Origin: Diacronema lutheri
Lineage: Eukaryota; Haptophyta; Pavlovophyceae; Pavlovales; Pavlovaceae
NCBI GenBank assembly: GCA_019448385.1
Contig: JAGTXO010000068.1
Span: 62,001-126,000, forward strand
DNA length: 64,000 bases
Direction: 5' to 3'
Shown piece after piece: positions 1-10,305 of this stretch. How positions within the stretch are numbered: position 1 is the first letter of the stretch; the number at the start of each line of letters is the position of its first letter. The notes under the pieces are model-generated. The model was not told the origin of the DNA and did not search any database. It worked only from the letters and a program-made list of their open reading frames with translations. The translations under genes and the position numbers were made by a program.

Positions 1-161
1 GGCACGCCGAGCGGCTGCTGCTCGAGCGCGCGTGCGGCGCAAGCCCGCTGAGCGCGCGCAGCGGCGATGGTGCGCGCCAACTCCTTGCGCTGCACGGCTC
101 GCTGCTCCGCTACGGCGCCGCGCTCGACGTCGCGCACGACGAGCTCGCGCGCGGCGCGTGA
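1..161 (+). CDS. C-terminal end of an ankyrin-like protein (5' partial)
   Basis: Reading from base 3, an open frame enters from the left edge and ends at TGA 159-161. It encodes about 52 residues with an ankyrin-like look: an AERLLLERA helix, then LLALHGSLLRYGAALDVAHDEL. The composition matches the ankyrin gene that follows, so this is probably the end of a neighbouring tandem ankyrin gene, or of an upstream exon of the same cluster. The frame is short and the region is GC-rich, so chance openness is possible. Confidence 0.4.
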   Translation, partial: HAERLLLERACGASPLSARSGDGARQLLALHGSLLRYGAALDVAHDELARGA

Positions 162-331
162 AGGCGGCGAGCCAGGCTTCCATGATTTTTCAAATCGATT
201 CTTCTGAAGATCACTCTCGCGCCTTCGCACCTCTCATCAACGTGCGGGTCGCATCTGGTTGGTTGAGCCCAGAGTTGCCCCTCACGCGCGAGGGTTCACG
301 CGGAGACGCGCGAGTGCGCGCCGCGCGGGGG

Positions 332-2227
332 ATGACGACGACGCGCGGCGCGGCGTTGGCGGAGCGGGCGTTCGAGGCGCTCATGTTCGCGTGCAACGCA
401 GGCATCGAGGCCGCTGCGCGCGACGCGCTCGACCGCGGCGCGCCGCTCGTCCACCGCGGCGCGGCGCCGCTCGTCGCGGCCGCGCGCGGCGGGCACGACG
501 CGTGCGTCCGTCTCCTCCTCTCGCGCGGCGCGCCGCCGGGCGACGCGCTCGTCGCGGCGTGCGCGGCGGGCACGGCGTCGATCGTGCGCGCGCTCCTCGC
601 CGCCGGCGCGCACGCCGACACCACCACGCCCACCGGCATGAGCGCGCTCGCGCTCGCGTGCGCGCTCGGGCACGCGGCCGTCGCCGAGCTGCTGCTCGGC
701 GCGGGCGCGCGCATCGCGGCGCCGGGCGGCGGGCCGTGCGCGGTGGCATGCGCATGCGCGTCGGGTCACGAGAGCTGCCTTCGCCTCCTCCTCGACGCGC
801 TGCGCGGCGCGGACGCGCTCGGCACGGGCGCGCTTCCGCCATCGCCGCCGCCGCCGCTCCTTCCGTCGTCCGCGTCCGGCTCGGGCGAGTCACACGCGCC
901 GTCGGAGCAGCCGGCGCCGTCGGTCCCGGTAATGCTGACGTCGCCGCCGTCGTCACCGCCGTCGTCGCCGCCGCCCGTGCCGCCGCCGCTGCCCGGCGCG
1001 CCGCCGCCGCCCGGCGCGCAGCCGCCGCCGCCGCCGCCTCCGCCAACCGTCACGCCGCTCCTCCTCGCGGCGGCCTTTGGCCACGCCGGCTGCGTGCGGC
1101 TGCTGCTCGACGCGGGCGTGCCCGCCGATGACTTTGAATCACCGTGCGGCGCGGCGCGGCGCAGCGCGGCGACGCCGCTCGCGCTCGCCGCCTTTGAGGG
1201 GCACGCCGCCGTCGTCGCCCTCCTCCTTGCACGCCGCGCGTCGCCGTCCGCGCCGCGCGGCGTGCCGCACGCACCCACCGCGCTCGCCGCCGCGTGCGCC
1301 GAGGACCGCGTTGAGTGCGTCCATCTCCTCCTCGCGCATGGCGCGGAGGCGGACGAGCTCCTCGCGGACGGCGACACGGCGCTCGGCGTCGCGTGCCGCG
1401 CCGGCCACGCGCGCTGCGCCGAAGTTCTCCTCCGCTTCGGCGGCGCCGACCCGCGCGGCGGCGCGGCGTGCGCCCTCACGCCGCTCGCGCGCGCGGCGTG
1501 CGCGGACGACGACGCGGCGTGCGCCGAGCAGCTGCTGCGCGCCGGCGCGGACGTGAGGGCGCCCGCGATCTGCGCGCCCGCGATCGACGCGCCCGCGTCC
1601 GACGCCGCCGCCGGCGCGCGCGCGCGCGCGCTCACGATGCCGCCGTCCGCGCACGCGGCGCACGTCGTCGGCGAGACGAGCGCTGCGATGGCACGGGCAC
1701 GCGCGCTCCGCCGCGCGGCCGCGCTCGGCCCGTGCGCGGCGCTGCTCGGCGCGCTCGCGCCGCTCACGGCGCACGCGGCGCGCCTCGCCGCCGAGCTCGC
1801 GCGCGCCGCGCCGCACGGCTACTGGTTGCGCGCCTCGCAGCAGCTGCGGCCGCGCCTTCGCTCGCTCGACGTCGTCGCGGCGCGCCGGCACGCGGTCGCG
1901 CAGCGGTGCGCGGCCGCGCTCGACGGGTGCGGCGTGGACGACGGCGCGGCCGTCTCCGTCGCCGGGCTCGCGCGCTCGCTCACGCGCAGCGGCGCGCGCT
2001 CGTCGGACTCGGCCGCCGCGCTCGTCGCGCGCGCGTCCGAGCGCTGGTCGCCGGGCTCGCACGCGCTCTTCCCTAGGGCGGCACGCGAGCGCGCCGTCGC
2101 GCTGCTGCTCGTCGGTGCCGCGCTCGCGCGCCTCTCCGGCACGCGCTTCGCTGGCGTAGAGGACTCGCTGTTTGAGGTGTGGGTCAGCCACGTGCTGCCA
2201 TACGCCGTCGAGCGCTCGTCGCGTTGA
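332..2227 (+). CDS. Ankyrin-repeat protein
   Basis: The open frame extends upstream to base 32, but the first ATG that begins convincing protein is at 332 (MTTTRGAAL), giving 631 residues. At least eight ankyrin repeats are visible as 'TPLxxAAxxGHxxxVxLLLxxGA' units: four or five before and four or five after a Pro/Ser-rich linker (genomic 830-1045). The linker separates two ankyrin blocks. The C-terminal third (from about 1680) is Ala/Arg-rich helical sequence with no recognised domain. Ankyrin repeats mediate protein binding, so no reaction can be assigned. There are no introns. The upstream ATG at 181 (MIFQIDSSE) is in frame and is an alternative start. Confidence 0.8.
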   Translation: MTTTRGAALAERAFEALMFACNAGIEAAARDALDRGAPLVHRGAAPLVAAARGGHDACVRLLLSRGAPPGDALVAACAAGTASIVRALLAAGAHADTTTPTGMSALALACALGHAAVAELLLGAGARIAAPGGGPCAVACACASGHESCLRLLLDALRGADALGTGALPPSPPPPLLPSSASGSGESHAPSEQPAPSVPVMLTSPPSSPPSSPPPVPPPLPGAPPPPGAQPPPPPPPPTVTPLLLAAAFGHAGCVRLLLDAGVPADDFESPCGAARRSAATPLALAAFEGHAAVVALLLARRASPSAPRGVPHAPTALAAACAEDRVECVHLLLAHGAEADELLADGDTALGVACRAGHARCAEVLLRFGGADPRGGAACALTPLARAACADDDAACAEQLLRAGADVRAPAICAPAIDAPASDAAAGARARALTMPPSAHAAHVVGETSAAMARARALRRAAALGPCAALLGALAPLTAHAARLAAELARAAPHGYWLRASQQLRPRLRSLDVVAARRHAVAQRCAAALDGCGVDDGAAVSVAGLARSLTRSGARSSDSAAALVARASERWSPGSHALFPRAARERAVALLLVGAALARLSGTRFAGVEDSLFEVWVSHVLPYAVERSSR

Positions 2228-2443
2228 AGCCGATCGAGACGCTTGCCCTGCGTCCTCCTCCGCTCTGCTGCTCGCCTCCGCTCGGACGCGAGGACCCGTG
2301 AGAAGTTCGGAGGACTACATACTCACTCGTCACACTCAAAATTGCCGGCCTCCCGCCAACCGAGGCGCCATGTCGGCGCCGTAAAATCTGGGGCGGGCAG
2401 GGGAGCGGCAAGAGGCGAGACGGCGGGGCCCGCGCCCACCGCG

Positions 2444-3623
2444 ATGGCGACGGCGCCCGTGCCGGACGCGCGCGAGCTTGACCGATATGGCTTCGCGCCA
2501 GGCAAGGAGCTCGCGTCGCCCGCGCGCTCCGAGACCGAGCAGCTCGCGCTCGCGCGCCGCGAGAACGCGCGTTCGCTCAAGTGGCGCGCGATGATCTCCG
2601 ACTGGAGCACGTTTGCGCATGGTGCGGGGCGGAAGAAGCTCAAGGCGCGGGTGCGCAAGGGCATTCCCGATGGTCTACGCGGCCATGTTTGGCAGGTCGC
2701 CTCGGGCGCAATGGTCGCGCACCGCGCGCAGCCTGGCCGGTACCACGCGCTCCTCGAACGGCCGTCGCCGATGGACGGCGCGATCGTCAAGGACCTGCAC
2801 CGGACGATGCCGCAGCACGTGCAGTTCCAGCCGGGTGCGGACGGGCAGCGCCAGCTCTTCAATGTCTGCCACGCGCTCGCCGTCCATTCGCCCGAAGTCG
2901 GCTACAACCAGGCCGAGGCATACGTGGTCGCCACCCTCCTCACGTACATGACCGGTGCGCGCGCGCACGGCGCGCGGTGCGGCACGGGCGCGCGGCCTGC
3001 GCGCACGCGCTTTCGGCTGCGCGCACGCGCGCACTCGCCAAGAAGGCTTGGCACAGCTTCCGAAACGCGCCGCGCCGCGCCGCGCGTTGCCGGGCCGGTG
3101 CGCAGAGGAGGACGCCTTCTGGATGCTCGAGCACATGAGCGCGGCGTGCGGGCAGGGCGCGCTCTGGCGCGAGCGCATGGACGGCTGGATGGAGAGCCGC
3201 GCCAAGCTCGATGCGCTCGTCGCGGCCAAGCTGCCGCGGCTACACCGCCATCTTGCCGACCACGGCGTAACGGCCGACCTCTACGCGATGCAATGGTTTC
3301 TCACGCTCTACGCCAAGGACTTCCCGTTCGAGTCGACGCTGCGCGTGTGGGACGTGCTGCTCTGCGAGCCGCCGCCCAAAGGCGCGAAGGTGCTCTTTCG
3401 CGTCGCGCTCGCCGTCCTCGCCGCGGGCGAGCGCGAGCTCCTTAAGATGCACGACGTCGAGCAGCTCACAACGCACATCCGTAGGCTGCCCGCGACGTCG
3501 CCCGCGCTGCACGGCGACGCGCTCATGGCGAGGGCTTTTGCGATCAGCCTGAAGAGCCGCGCGCTCTTCCCCGTGCCGGCCGCGCGCGGCGCCGGGCCCA
3601 GTGGAGCTTCGCAACTGCCGTAA
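2444..3623 (+). CDS. TBC-domain Rab GTPase-activating protein
   Basis: Two exons, 2444-2954 and 3106-3623, joined by a phase-1 GT-AG intron of 151 bp; 342 residues. TBC proteins accelerate GTP hydrolysis by Rab GTPases in membrane traffic. The TBC domain starts at about residue 72 with GIPDGLRGHVW. Both catalytic fingers are present: IVKDLHRT supplies the IxxDxxR arginine (R120) and VGYNQ supplies the YxQ glutamine (Q156). The second exon carries the helical second half (FLTLYAKDFPFESTLRVWDVLL, abbreviated here from a longer match). The ATG at 2444 follows a stop-free leader, and its frame agrees with the domain. The stop lies 25 bp from the stop of the convergent GT17 gene, so the 3' UTRs must overlap. 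Confidence 0.88.
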
Positions 3624-3648
3624 AAGAAGGCAAATGTTTTAGGCTGTG

Positions 3649-4935
3649 TCACAGTTTTCGCTGCAACCGTCGGAAGCCAGGCGTCAGCGCACGGGCGGGC
3701 GCGCGCATCACTTCCGGGATGCGCGCCTCGCGCGGATCCGCATGGCCCCACCATGCGGGGTACCGCGCTTTATTGCACGCGAGGAACCACGGCGTGCGCG
3801 CGAACGTGGCAAAGTCGCGCACGAGCCCGACCGGCACGCTGCGCCGCTTCCAGTCGAGGTGGCTGTCGAGGGTGAACTCGCGCAGGGCGAGCGCGCGCGC
3901 CTGCTCAACGCTCGAGAGTGCGGCCACGTCCTGCGCGGAGAGGCCGTGGTACTCGTTGGTCGTGACCTTTTTCAAAAGCACGTGCGGCAAATACGTGTAA
4001 TGCGTTAGGTGCATCCCGCCAAGCAGGAAGGCGGACATGTTGGAGCGGCCAAACTGGCGGCCGGGGACGGCGCACGCCTTGCTTGCAAAGTTGGCGCACC
4101 CACGCAGCAGCTCCGCCATCCTGTAGATCGTCGGCATGCCGAACGCGTACGGGTGCGCGTGCGACGCGGGCCAGTCGGGGCGGAAGGCACGCGCCATTGA
4201 GCCCTGAGGCATCCACAGCCCGCCGGACGCGACGGGGCCGTGGAGCCGGCAGCCGGCGAGCTCGTGCAGCGCCTCGCGGCTCATAATCTCGTCCGTGTCC
4301 GCTGAGATGAAGACGTCGTGATCGGCGAAGACGCGCGTCGCCGCGTTCCACCGCAGGAAGGATCGCCACCCATGCGCGGTCTGCGCGTTCTCGACGACCC
4401 AGCCGTTGCCGCTGCGCGCCACGTCGATGGAGGCGGCGCTGCTCGCCGCGTCATCAAAGACGATATGCACGACGTTGTCGCGCAGCACGTCAAAGCGCGC
4501 CTGCCGCTGGATCTGCTCCCAGAGCAGCGCCTTCTTCGAGCCGAGCCGCGTCGTGCGCGTGCCCTCGACGAGGAAGACGGTGTGCACGACACCAGCGTAC
4601 TCGTGCAGCGCAATCTCGAGGCTGTCAGCCTCCGCGTTGAAGAGGAGCATCAGCGCAATCTTGCTCGGCCGCGACAGCTCGCGTGCGTCACGCGCAAAGA
4701 GCGGCGCGGTGCACGCGCGCGCGGCCGGGAGCGGCTGCGCGGCGCATGACGCGTTGATCGGTGCGGGCGGCTCGAGTGCGACGAGAAACTCGAGGCGGCG
4801 AACAAGCAGTGCGTCCTCCGCGCCGAGCCCGGCCGCGGCGGAAGGGCCCACGAAAAGCAGGCAGGAAAGGAGAAACTCGAGGCGGCCGCACTTCGCCGCG
4901 CGCAAAGGGCACGGGCACGGAAGGGCCAGCGCCAT
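3649..4935 (-). CDS. Glycosyltransferase family 17 protein (MGAT3-like)
   Basis: Single exon, 428 residues from the ATG at 4935. Family 17 contains beta-1,4-mannosyl-glycoprotein N-acetylglucosaminyltransferase, which adds bisecting GlcNAc to N-glycans in the Golgi; related algal proteins have unproven acceptors. Recognisable segments are ALMLLFNAEADSLEIAL near residue 85, HTVFLVEGTRT, a SADTDEIMS acidic motif in the place of the DxD sugar-nucleotide/metal site, and LGGMHLTHYTY. A hydrophobic stretch (LEFLLSCLLFVGPSAAA) near the N-terminus fits a Golgi signal anchor. The frame remains open upstream and a run of three ATGs at 5001-4993 is an alternative start; that start would overlap the divergent exchanger's ATG at 5000. 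Confidence 0.82.
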   Translation of the reverse strand: MALALPCPCPLRAAKCGRLEFLLSCLLFVGPSAAAGLGAEDALLVRRLEFLVALEPPAPINASCAAQPLPAARACTAPLFARDARELSRPSKIALMLLFNAEADSLEIALHEYAGVVHTVFLVEGTRTTRLGSKKALLWEQIQRQARFDVLRDNVVHIVFDDAASSAASIDVARSGNGWVVENAQTAHGWRSFLRWNAATRVFADHDVFISADTDEIMSREALHELAGCRLHGPVASGGLWMPQGSMARAFRPDWPASHAHPYAFGMPTIYRMAELLRGCANFASKACAVPGRQFGRSNMSAFLLGGMHLTHYTYLPHVLLKKVTTNEYHGLSAQDVAALSSVEQARALALREFTLDSHLDWKRRSVPVGLVRDFATFARTPWFLACNKARYPAWWGHADPREARIPEVMRAPARALTPGFRRLQRKL

Positions 4936-5036
4936 CCATGCCGTGGGCGTCGTTTGAAACCGTCCGGCGAAAGTTTTTGGGCGCCCGGTGGCCATCATCA
5001 TGCGGCTGCATTTCGCCGCGCGCAAAGGGCACAGGC
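4882..5036. repeat. Direct repeat spanning the shared divergent 5' region
   Basis: About 33 bp beginning GCGGCCGCACTTCGCCGCGC at 4882-4916 recurs with three differences at 5003-5036. The first copy codes the GT17 N-terminus (PLRAAKC on the minus strand). The second lies in the first codons of the exchanger (HFAARKGH on the plus strand) and in the upstream extension of the GT17 frame. It looks like a small tandem duplication in the shared promoter and 5' region. Confidence 0.7.
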
Positions 5037-7755
5037 CGAGGGTGAGCAGGGCCAGGGCAGGCGTGGCGCTGCGAGCGGGCAGCCTGTTCAGCGCGATGGC
5101 GCTCGTCGTCCTCCTCTCCGCCGGTCGGTCGCTCCTCGCCGGCGAGACGCGCGGCTGGTCGGCGCGCATGGTGGAGCGGCTCGATGCGGATGCGCTCGCC
5201 GCGTCGCTACCCGAGGCGGACGCCGGCGCGGCCGCAGCGGATGTGGCGGACATCAGCGACAACGCTTCATCCGACGGCCGTGCACGTGGCCACGCGTCCG
5301 AGGCTGCCTGGCAGGAGGCGCTGGTCTGCGGCTCGTGCGTCGCCTCTTCGCGCCCGCCCGCTCGCCAGTCGCGCCCGCCTCCTCGAGCGCGCCTCACCGC
5401 GGCCCGTCTCTGCCCCCTCGCGTGGCGCGGCAGGCACCTCGACGTGACGCACCCAAAGCTCGCCGTCGCGCTGCTGTGCTGGGGCATCTTTTACATGTTC
5501 CTCGCGCTCGCGTCTGTGTGCGACGATTACTTTGTGCAGTCGCTTGAGGTGCGCACCGGCTAGCGCCAAGGCGCAATGCGGCCGCGGCGCGCGCCACGCC
5601 GCGCTACGGCGCGACGGCGACAAGCGCGCGCCCCATCCGCGCCGCCGTGCGCACCGTCACCGTCACCGTCACCGTCACCGTCACCGCCGTGCAGGTGATC
5701 TGTGACGAGCTCTGGCTCTCGGACGACGTGGCGGGCGCGACGTTCATGGCCGCCGGCTCGTCCGCGCCCGAGCTGTTCACGTCGATGATGGGCGTCTTTG
5801 CGGTGCACAACGACGTTGGCGTCGGTGCGTGCAGGCCGCGCGCTGATGCCCCGACGCGCAGCCCCCCCCCCCCCCCCCCTTCCTAGGCCGCAGCCATGGC
5901 CGCAACGATCGGGCAACCCCGCCTTCCCCCCCCCCCCCCCCCCCCCCCATCCCCTCCCCCATCCCCCCTCACTCCGTACCCCACTTGCATGCGCGAGCGC
6001 CTCCGCACACCGCACACCGCACACCGCACACCGCACACCGCCAATGCCAACCGCCGACCGCCAACCGCCGACCGCCGACCGCCGACCGCCGACCGCCGAC
6101 CGCCGACCGCCAGGCACGATCGTCGGTTCCGCCGTCTTCAACCTGACGGTGATCATAGGCGGAACAGCCTTCTTCATGCCGCGCGCGCTTGTGCTCGACT
6201 GGCGGCCGCTCTCTCGCGACACCGCGTGCTACGCGGTCGCCATCGTGATTTTGATCGTCACGATGCGCGACCACGCGATCTCAAAAGGCGAGGCGCTCGC
6301 GTACGTCGGCGCGTACGGGCTCTACGTGTCGCTCATGGTGTGCAACGAGCGGTTGATGGCGTGGATGGCGCGCTGGCCGTGCGCCACGCGCCGCGCCGAC
6401 GCCGCTGCGGCGCGGCGCGCTGAGGCAGGCGGCGGCGATGGCGCGCACGAGGACAGCGCGCCGTTCGCCGAGACGGCGTACGGCTCCTACGGCACGGCGC
6501 TGTTTGGCGGCGTCGCCCTCTCGCGGCCGGCGCTGCGCACGAGGAGCGCGGGCGGCAGCTTTGCGACGCTGCGCGAGGAGGAGGGCGGCGACGGCGGCGA
6601 CGGCGCCAACGGCGCCAACTGCGCCGTCGGCGCTGACGGCGGCGACGGCGGCGACGGCGGCGACGGCGGCGACGGCGGAAACGGCGGCGCGACGCCGCGC
6701 GACGCTCGCGCGCGCCGCCTCACGGCGCACGCGGCCGCGGCCGCGGCCGGCTCTGCGCGCGACGGCGGCCGGACGGGGAGCGGCGGCGGGACGGGGAGCG
6801 GCGCGCTCGGCGTAGGCGCGCCCGCGGCGGACGGCGACGGCGTGGACGCGGGCGCGGCGCGTGACGGCGCCGGGCGCTCGTCGCTCGTCGCGACGGCGCT
6901 CAAGGAGCCGATCGAGCTCGCGCTTTCCTTGACGATCCCGAGCTCCGAGACGACGAGGAGGTACTACATGTGGACCTTTGGGATGAGCTGCGTGTGGATT
7001 GGTGCGTGCGTTGTGACGCACGGCCGCACGGTGCCCAATCGTGCGCCCATCCCCAACCCCACCCACCCCCATCCTCATTCCCCCAACCCCCCCCCCCCCC
7101 CCCCCCCCCCCCCCGTCCGGCCGTCCGGCTCCGGCCGCGCGCGCCGCCCACCGCGCCGCGGCCGCGCCGTCGTCGCGCCGCGGCCCGTCGTCGTCCGCAG
7201 GCGTCCTCTCCTTCCTGATGGTCACGTGGGCGACCAAGCTCGGCTGCCTGCTCGGCGTCCACCCGGCCGTGATGGGCGTCACCGTGCTCGCGGCCGGCAC
7301 GTCGGTCCCCGACGCGATCGCGTCGCTCATCGTCGCGGCCAAGGGGCAGGTGCGCCCACCGGCCGCGTCGCGCGCCGACGCGCCGCGCCAACCGCCGCGC
7401 CAACGCACCAGCCACGCGCCTCGCGCGCAACCGCGCACGCCCTCGTCCACACCCCGTCGTGCAGGGCGACATGGCGGTGTCGAACGCGATCGGCTCGAAC
7501 GTGTTTGACATTTTGCTCGGCCTCGGGCTGCCGTGGTGCATCTCGACGGTGTGCTTTGGCGGGGTGGTTCGCGTCGACGCGTCCAATCTGACGCCGATGG
7601 CGGCGGTCCTCTTCTCGACGCTCGCGCTCGTCTACGCGGTGGTGATGCTCTCCGGCTTCCGGCTGAACAAGAGGATCGGCGCCTTCTTGTTTGCGCTCTA
7701 CATTCTCTTCTGCGCGTACGTGCTCCTCGTCGAGTTTGGCACGATCCCGAGATGA
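5000..7755 (+). CDS. K+-dependent Na+/Ca2+ exchanger (NCKX/SLC24 family)
   Basis: Five exons: 5000-5548, 5695-5824, 6114-7001, 7201-7349, 7465-7755; 668 residues. The exon joins restore the family's signature repeats. The alpha-1 repeat ([19 protein letters not shown], then [14 protein letters not shown]) crosses introns 1-2. The alpha-2 repeat ([19 protein letters not shown], then [19 protein letters not shown]) crosses intron 4. These form the ion-binding core. A large, acidic/glycine-rich cytosolic loop (about genomic 6390-6890) separates the two membrane halves, as in NCKX proteins. Further membrane helices lie at the C-terminus, and an N-terminal hydrophobic segment may be a signal sequence. 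Introns hold ACCGTC hexamers (about 5652-5690), CGACCGC repeats and C homopolymers. It probably exports Ca2+ from the cytosol or loads a compartment; location is not determinable. Confidence 0.92.
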
Positions 7756-7845
7756 GTGCGAGCGGGGTACACCTGAGCTGATCACAAGACTAAAGTGATG
7801 GAAAACACGCTTCACGGACACTGTTCACCCGTCGGAAAGCGTCGT
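7756..7845. other. Exchanger 3' flank with a shared terminal motif
   Basis: Short intergenic stretch after the exchanger stop. Its last 27 bases (7821-7847) resemble, at about 21 of 27 positions and without gaps, the right end of the 13302-15653 element (15627-15653), including AAGCGTCGTTA. The first transposon therefore appears to sit at the TA closing this motif. Confidence 0.5.
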
Positions 7846-8285
7846 TACTGCCCGTTGGGTCTGAGTTCGCGGACGAAGGAATAGGAGAGACCCGCGCGCG
7901 AAAAAGCGAAAATGGCCGCGAGAGGTGCGCGCGCGCGTCGCGTCGGCCCCGCGGGAGGTGGCGCGGTGCGTGTCGCGCTATGCGTGTCGCCGCTGCGCGT
8001 GGGGGTTCCTGACATACCCGGGAACCCCGCTCTCATAACCGCGACACGTGCAGGCGGCGCGGCCGCAGCGCCGCGAGCGGCGTCATCATCGGCGTCGGTC
8101 GCGGGCACCGGCTCTCGGTCGAGGTCATGAAGATCATCCTGTGGCGGCTATTTTCTCGGCAGGAGCGCGGTGAGGATCGCGGATGACCTCCACACATCCA
8201 CCGACACGCTCACGGAGTCGATCGTCCGCGCCACCATCGAGCGGTACGAGGCCACCGGCATCGTCGATTCCCAGCCGAACAAGCC
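7846..8285 (+). repeat. Left 440-bp terminal inverted repeat
   Basis: Mirror of 10166-10605 (x pairs with 18451-x). Its inner end, 8161-8285, encodes RIADDLHTSTDTL and ERYEATGIVDSQPNKP, the helix-turn-helix start of the transposase, in an inward orientation. Past 8285 the copy breaks off into unrelated sequence. Confidence 0.9.
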
Positions 8286-8292
8286 ACACGCT

Positions 8293-9885
8293 CGGTGAGC
8301 CGACAGCGGACGGCGGCGTCGCGGACGGTGTCGCCGTGCCGGCCCCGGGTTCCCAAGATGGCCAGGACCCCGCCGCCGCAGCTGCGACATCCGCCGCGCC
8401 CGGCCCGCCGGCCGGCGCAGGCGCGCTCGCGGCCCTCCGCTTGGACGCGGACGCCGGCGCGCGCGCTGGCGTTGGTCGCGTCAAGGTCGCGCGCGCCGGT
8501 CCGTTGGACAAGGCGATAGCCGACAAGATGACGCGAGCGAAGCGCAAGGCCGACCAAGACGAGGCCAATCGCGCGCGCGAGACCTCGGCGCCGGCTGGCG
8601 CGCGACCCCGCGTGCCGAGGGTTACCATGTACTCGCCTACAACAATTGGCGCGCTGCCGCAGCGCTCGTCTCGCAAGCCCAGCGCTGGCGCAACGAAGCC
8701 GCCCGAGAAAGCGGCTCCAGTGCGCGCCCTCGCCGGCGGCGGGGCCGGCGCGAAGGCCGGTAGCTCGAGCGCGCTGCCGGCGGCCGAGCCGGACGAGCAC
8801 GAGCCGGACGAGCACGAGCCGGCGCGTGGGCTTGCGGCGGTGCCCGCGCAGGATTCGCTCAAGTCGTGGCGGACGACTCCGAGGAGGAGGGGAAGCCTTT
8901 GGAGACGCTGCGCGTGTACCTCGTGTCCTTTGACGCGTACGTTGATGCCCTCTACGTTGATGCCCTCAAGCCGGGCGAGCCATTGTGCGTCAAGCTGGGC
9001 GCCAACTCGGGGGACAACGATGCGATCACTCGCGTGCAAGCTTTAAAAAGGGCCAAGCTCCTCTTCAGTATAGCGCGGAGGCCGCGGAGCTCGCCAAGTC
9101 GGAGGCCGCGCGCACGCAGAGGAGAACAAGGTGCACCTTGCGCCTGCGCTCGGGGAGAAGGCGCAAGCGCAGGCCCGGTCGGCTGAGACGCGCGCCAACA
9201 AGGACGAGGCGGCCGCAAAGGCGGCGGAGATCAAAGCCGCGCAGCTTGAGGAGCGCACGGCGGAGACGAGCGATGTGTCGGCGCGCCGGCCCGGCGCGCG
9301 AGACGCGTCGCGCCGCTAATCGCGCTCGACCGGCGAAGACGGTGAGGATGACGAAGCAAGCGCTTCCGCGCCGCTACGCGCTCTCGTTGGTCTACAAGCA
9401 GCCGACGGCTTTTACGCGCTGGTCGAGAGCCGCGACGTGCTCACCGCGCTCCTACGCTCGACGCACGACTCGACTCACGGCAACCTGCCGCAGCCGCCTC
9501 ACTCCCTTCGGCTCTACCGGATCGGCATCAGCGAGAGGTCGGCGCGCCCGCAGTGTTCGTCCGCCTGACGCTGATCACCGACGATGCCGACGTGGCGCGC
9601 AGGTTTTACGCGCCGAGCGGCGCGCAGCAGGACTTGGACATCTGCATTCTTTACCTTGTCGTCGAGGTGACGCCCCCGCCCAAGCACCCTGGCAAGGTCG
9701 GTGGCGGCGGCCTCGTGGCGTCGGGCGGCTGGGCCGGCGCGTTCGATGCCTACTCCGCGCCCGTGCCGGCGCCGCAGTCCATTGCTCCCACTATGCCGGC
9801 CGCTCAGAGCGTGGCGCTCGCGCAGCAGGTCGCGCAGGCGCTCGAGTTGTGCAAAGTTGGCTGGGATGCGACCGCGCAGGCGTGA
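8293..9885 (+). pseudogene. Decayed passenger gene inside the transposon (unknown family)
   Basis: No intact frame spans the segment, but successive stretches in different frames look like ordinary protein: KADQDEANRARETSAPAG (8540-8600), DDSEEEGKPLETLRVYLVSF (about 8874-8933), an Ala/Glu/Lys coiled coil (9131-9290), VGLQAADGFYALVESRDVLT (about 9387-9446) and FVRLTLITDDADVARRFYAP (9553-9615). Frameshifts near 8860, 9050-9130 and 9545 would be needed to join them. I do not recognise the family. Its strand is opposite to that of the transposase remnant, so it looks like captured host or other-element sequence rather than a second transposase exon. Confidence 0.5.
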
Positions 9886-9889
9886 ATCA

Positions 9890-10305
9890 AGGCTGCTGAG
9901 CACATGAACAGCAGCGTCGAGCGCGCGCAGCTGTTCCTCAGCATGCCCGAGGTGTTCTTCTTCGTCGCGGGCCGCTTGGACGCGCTGCATCTTCTTGAGC
10001 GAGAGGCCGGCGGCGCAGAGGTTGTAGTGAATGTACTCGCGCGTGAACGCCTTGAGCGTGACGGCCTGCAGCTCGGCCGCAATCTCGCTTAAGTGAAGTC
10101 ACGGTTGCTCCGCCATGATCGCGAGCATCAGCTCCTGGTCGAGCTCGCTCATGAGCTTCGCGCACGGCTTGTTCGGCTGGGAATCGACGATGCCGGTGGC
10201 CTCGTACCGCTCGATGGTGGCGCGGACGATCGACTCCGTGAGCGTGTCGGTGGATGTGTGGAGGTCATCCGCGATCCTCACCGCGCTCCTGCCGAGAAAA
10301 TAGCC
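9890..10305 (-). pseudogene. Transposase N-terminus, Tc1/IS630-like, truncated and with nonsense codon
   Basis: Reading leftward from about 10305, the frame gives a bipartite helix-turn-helix typical of Tc1/IS630 transposases: VRIADDLHTSTDTLTESIV, then ERYEATGIVDSQPNKP, then DQELMLAIMAEQP. TGA at 10101-10099 interrupts it, and the same frame continues with LHLSEIAAELQAVTLKAFT and AAGLSLKKMQRVQAARDEEE, the conserved end of the DNA-binding region. No DDE/DDD catalytic domain follows before unrelated sequence. It is therefore a DNA-binding-domain remnant of a once larger transposase. Confidence 0.72.
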
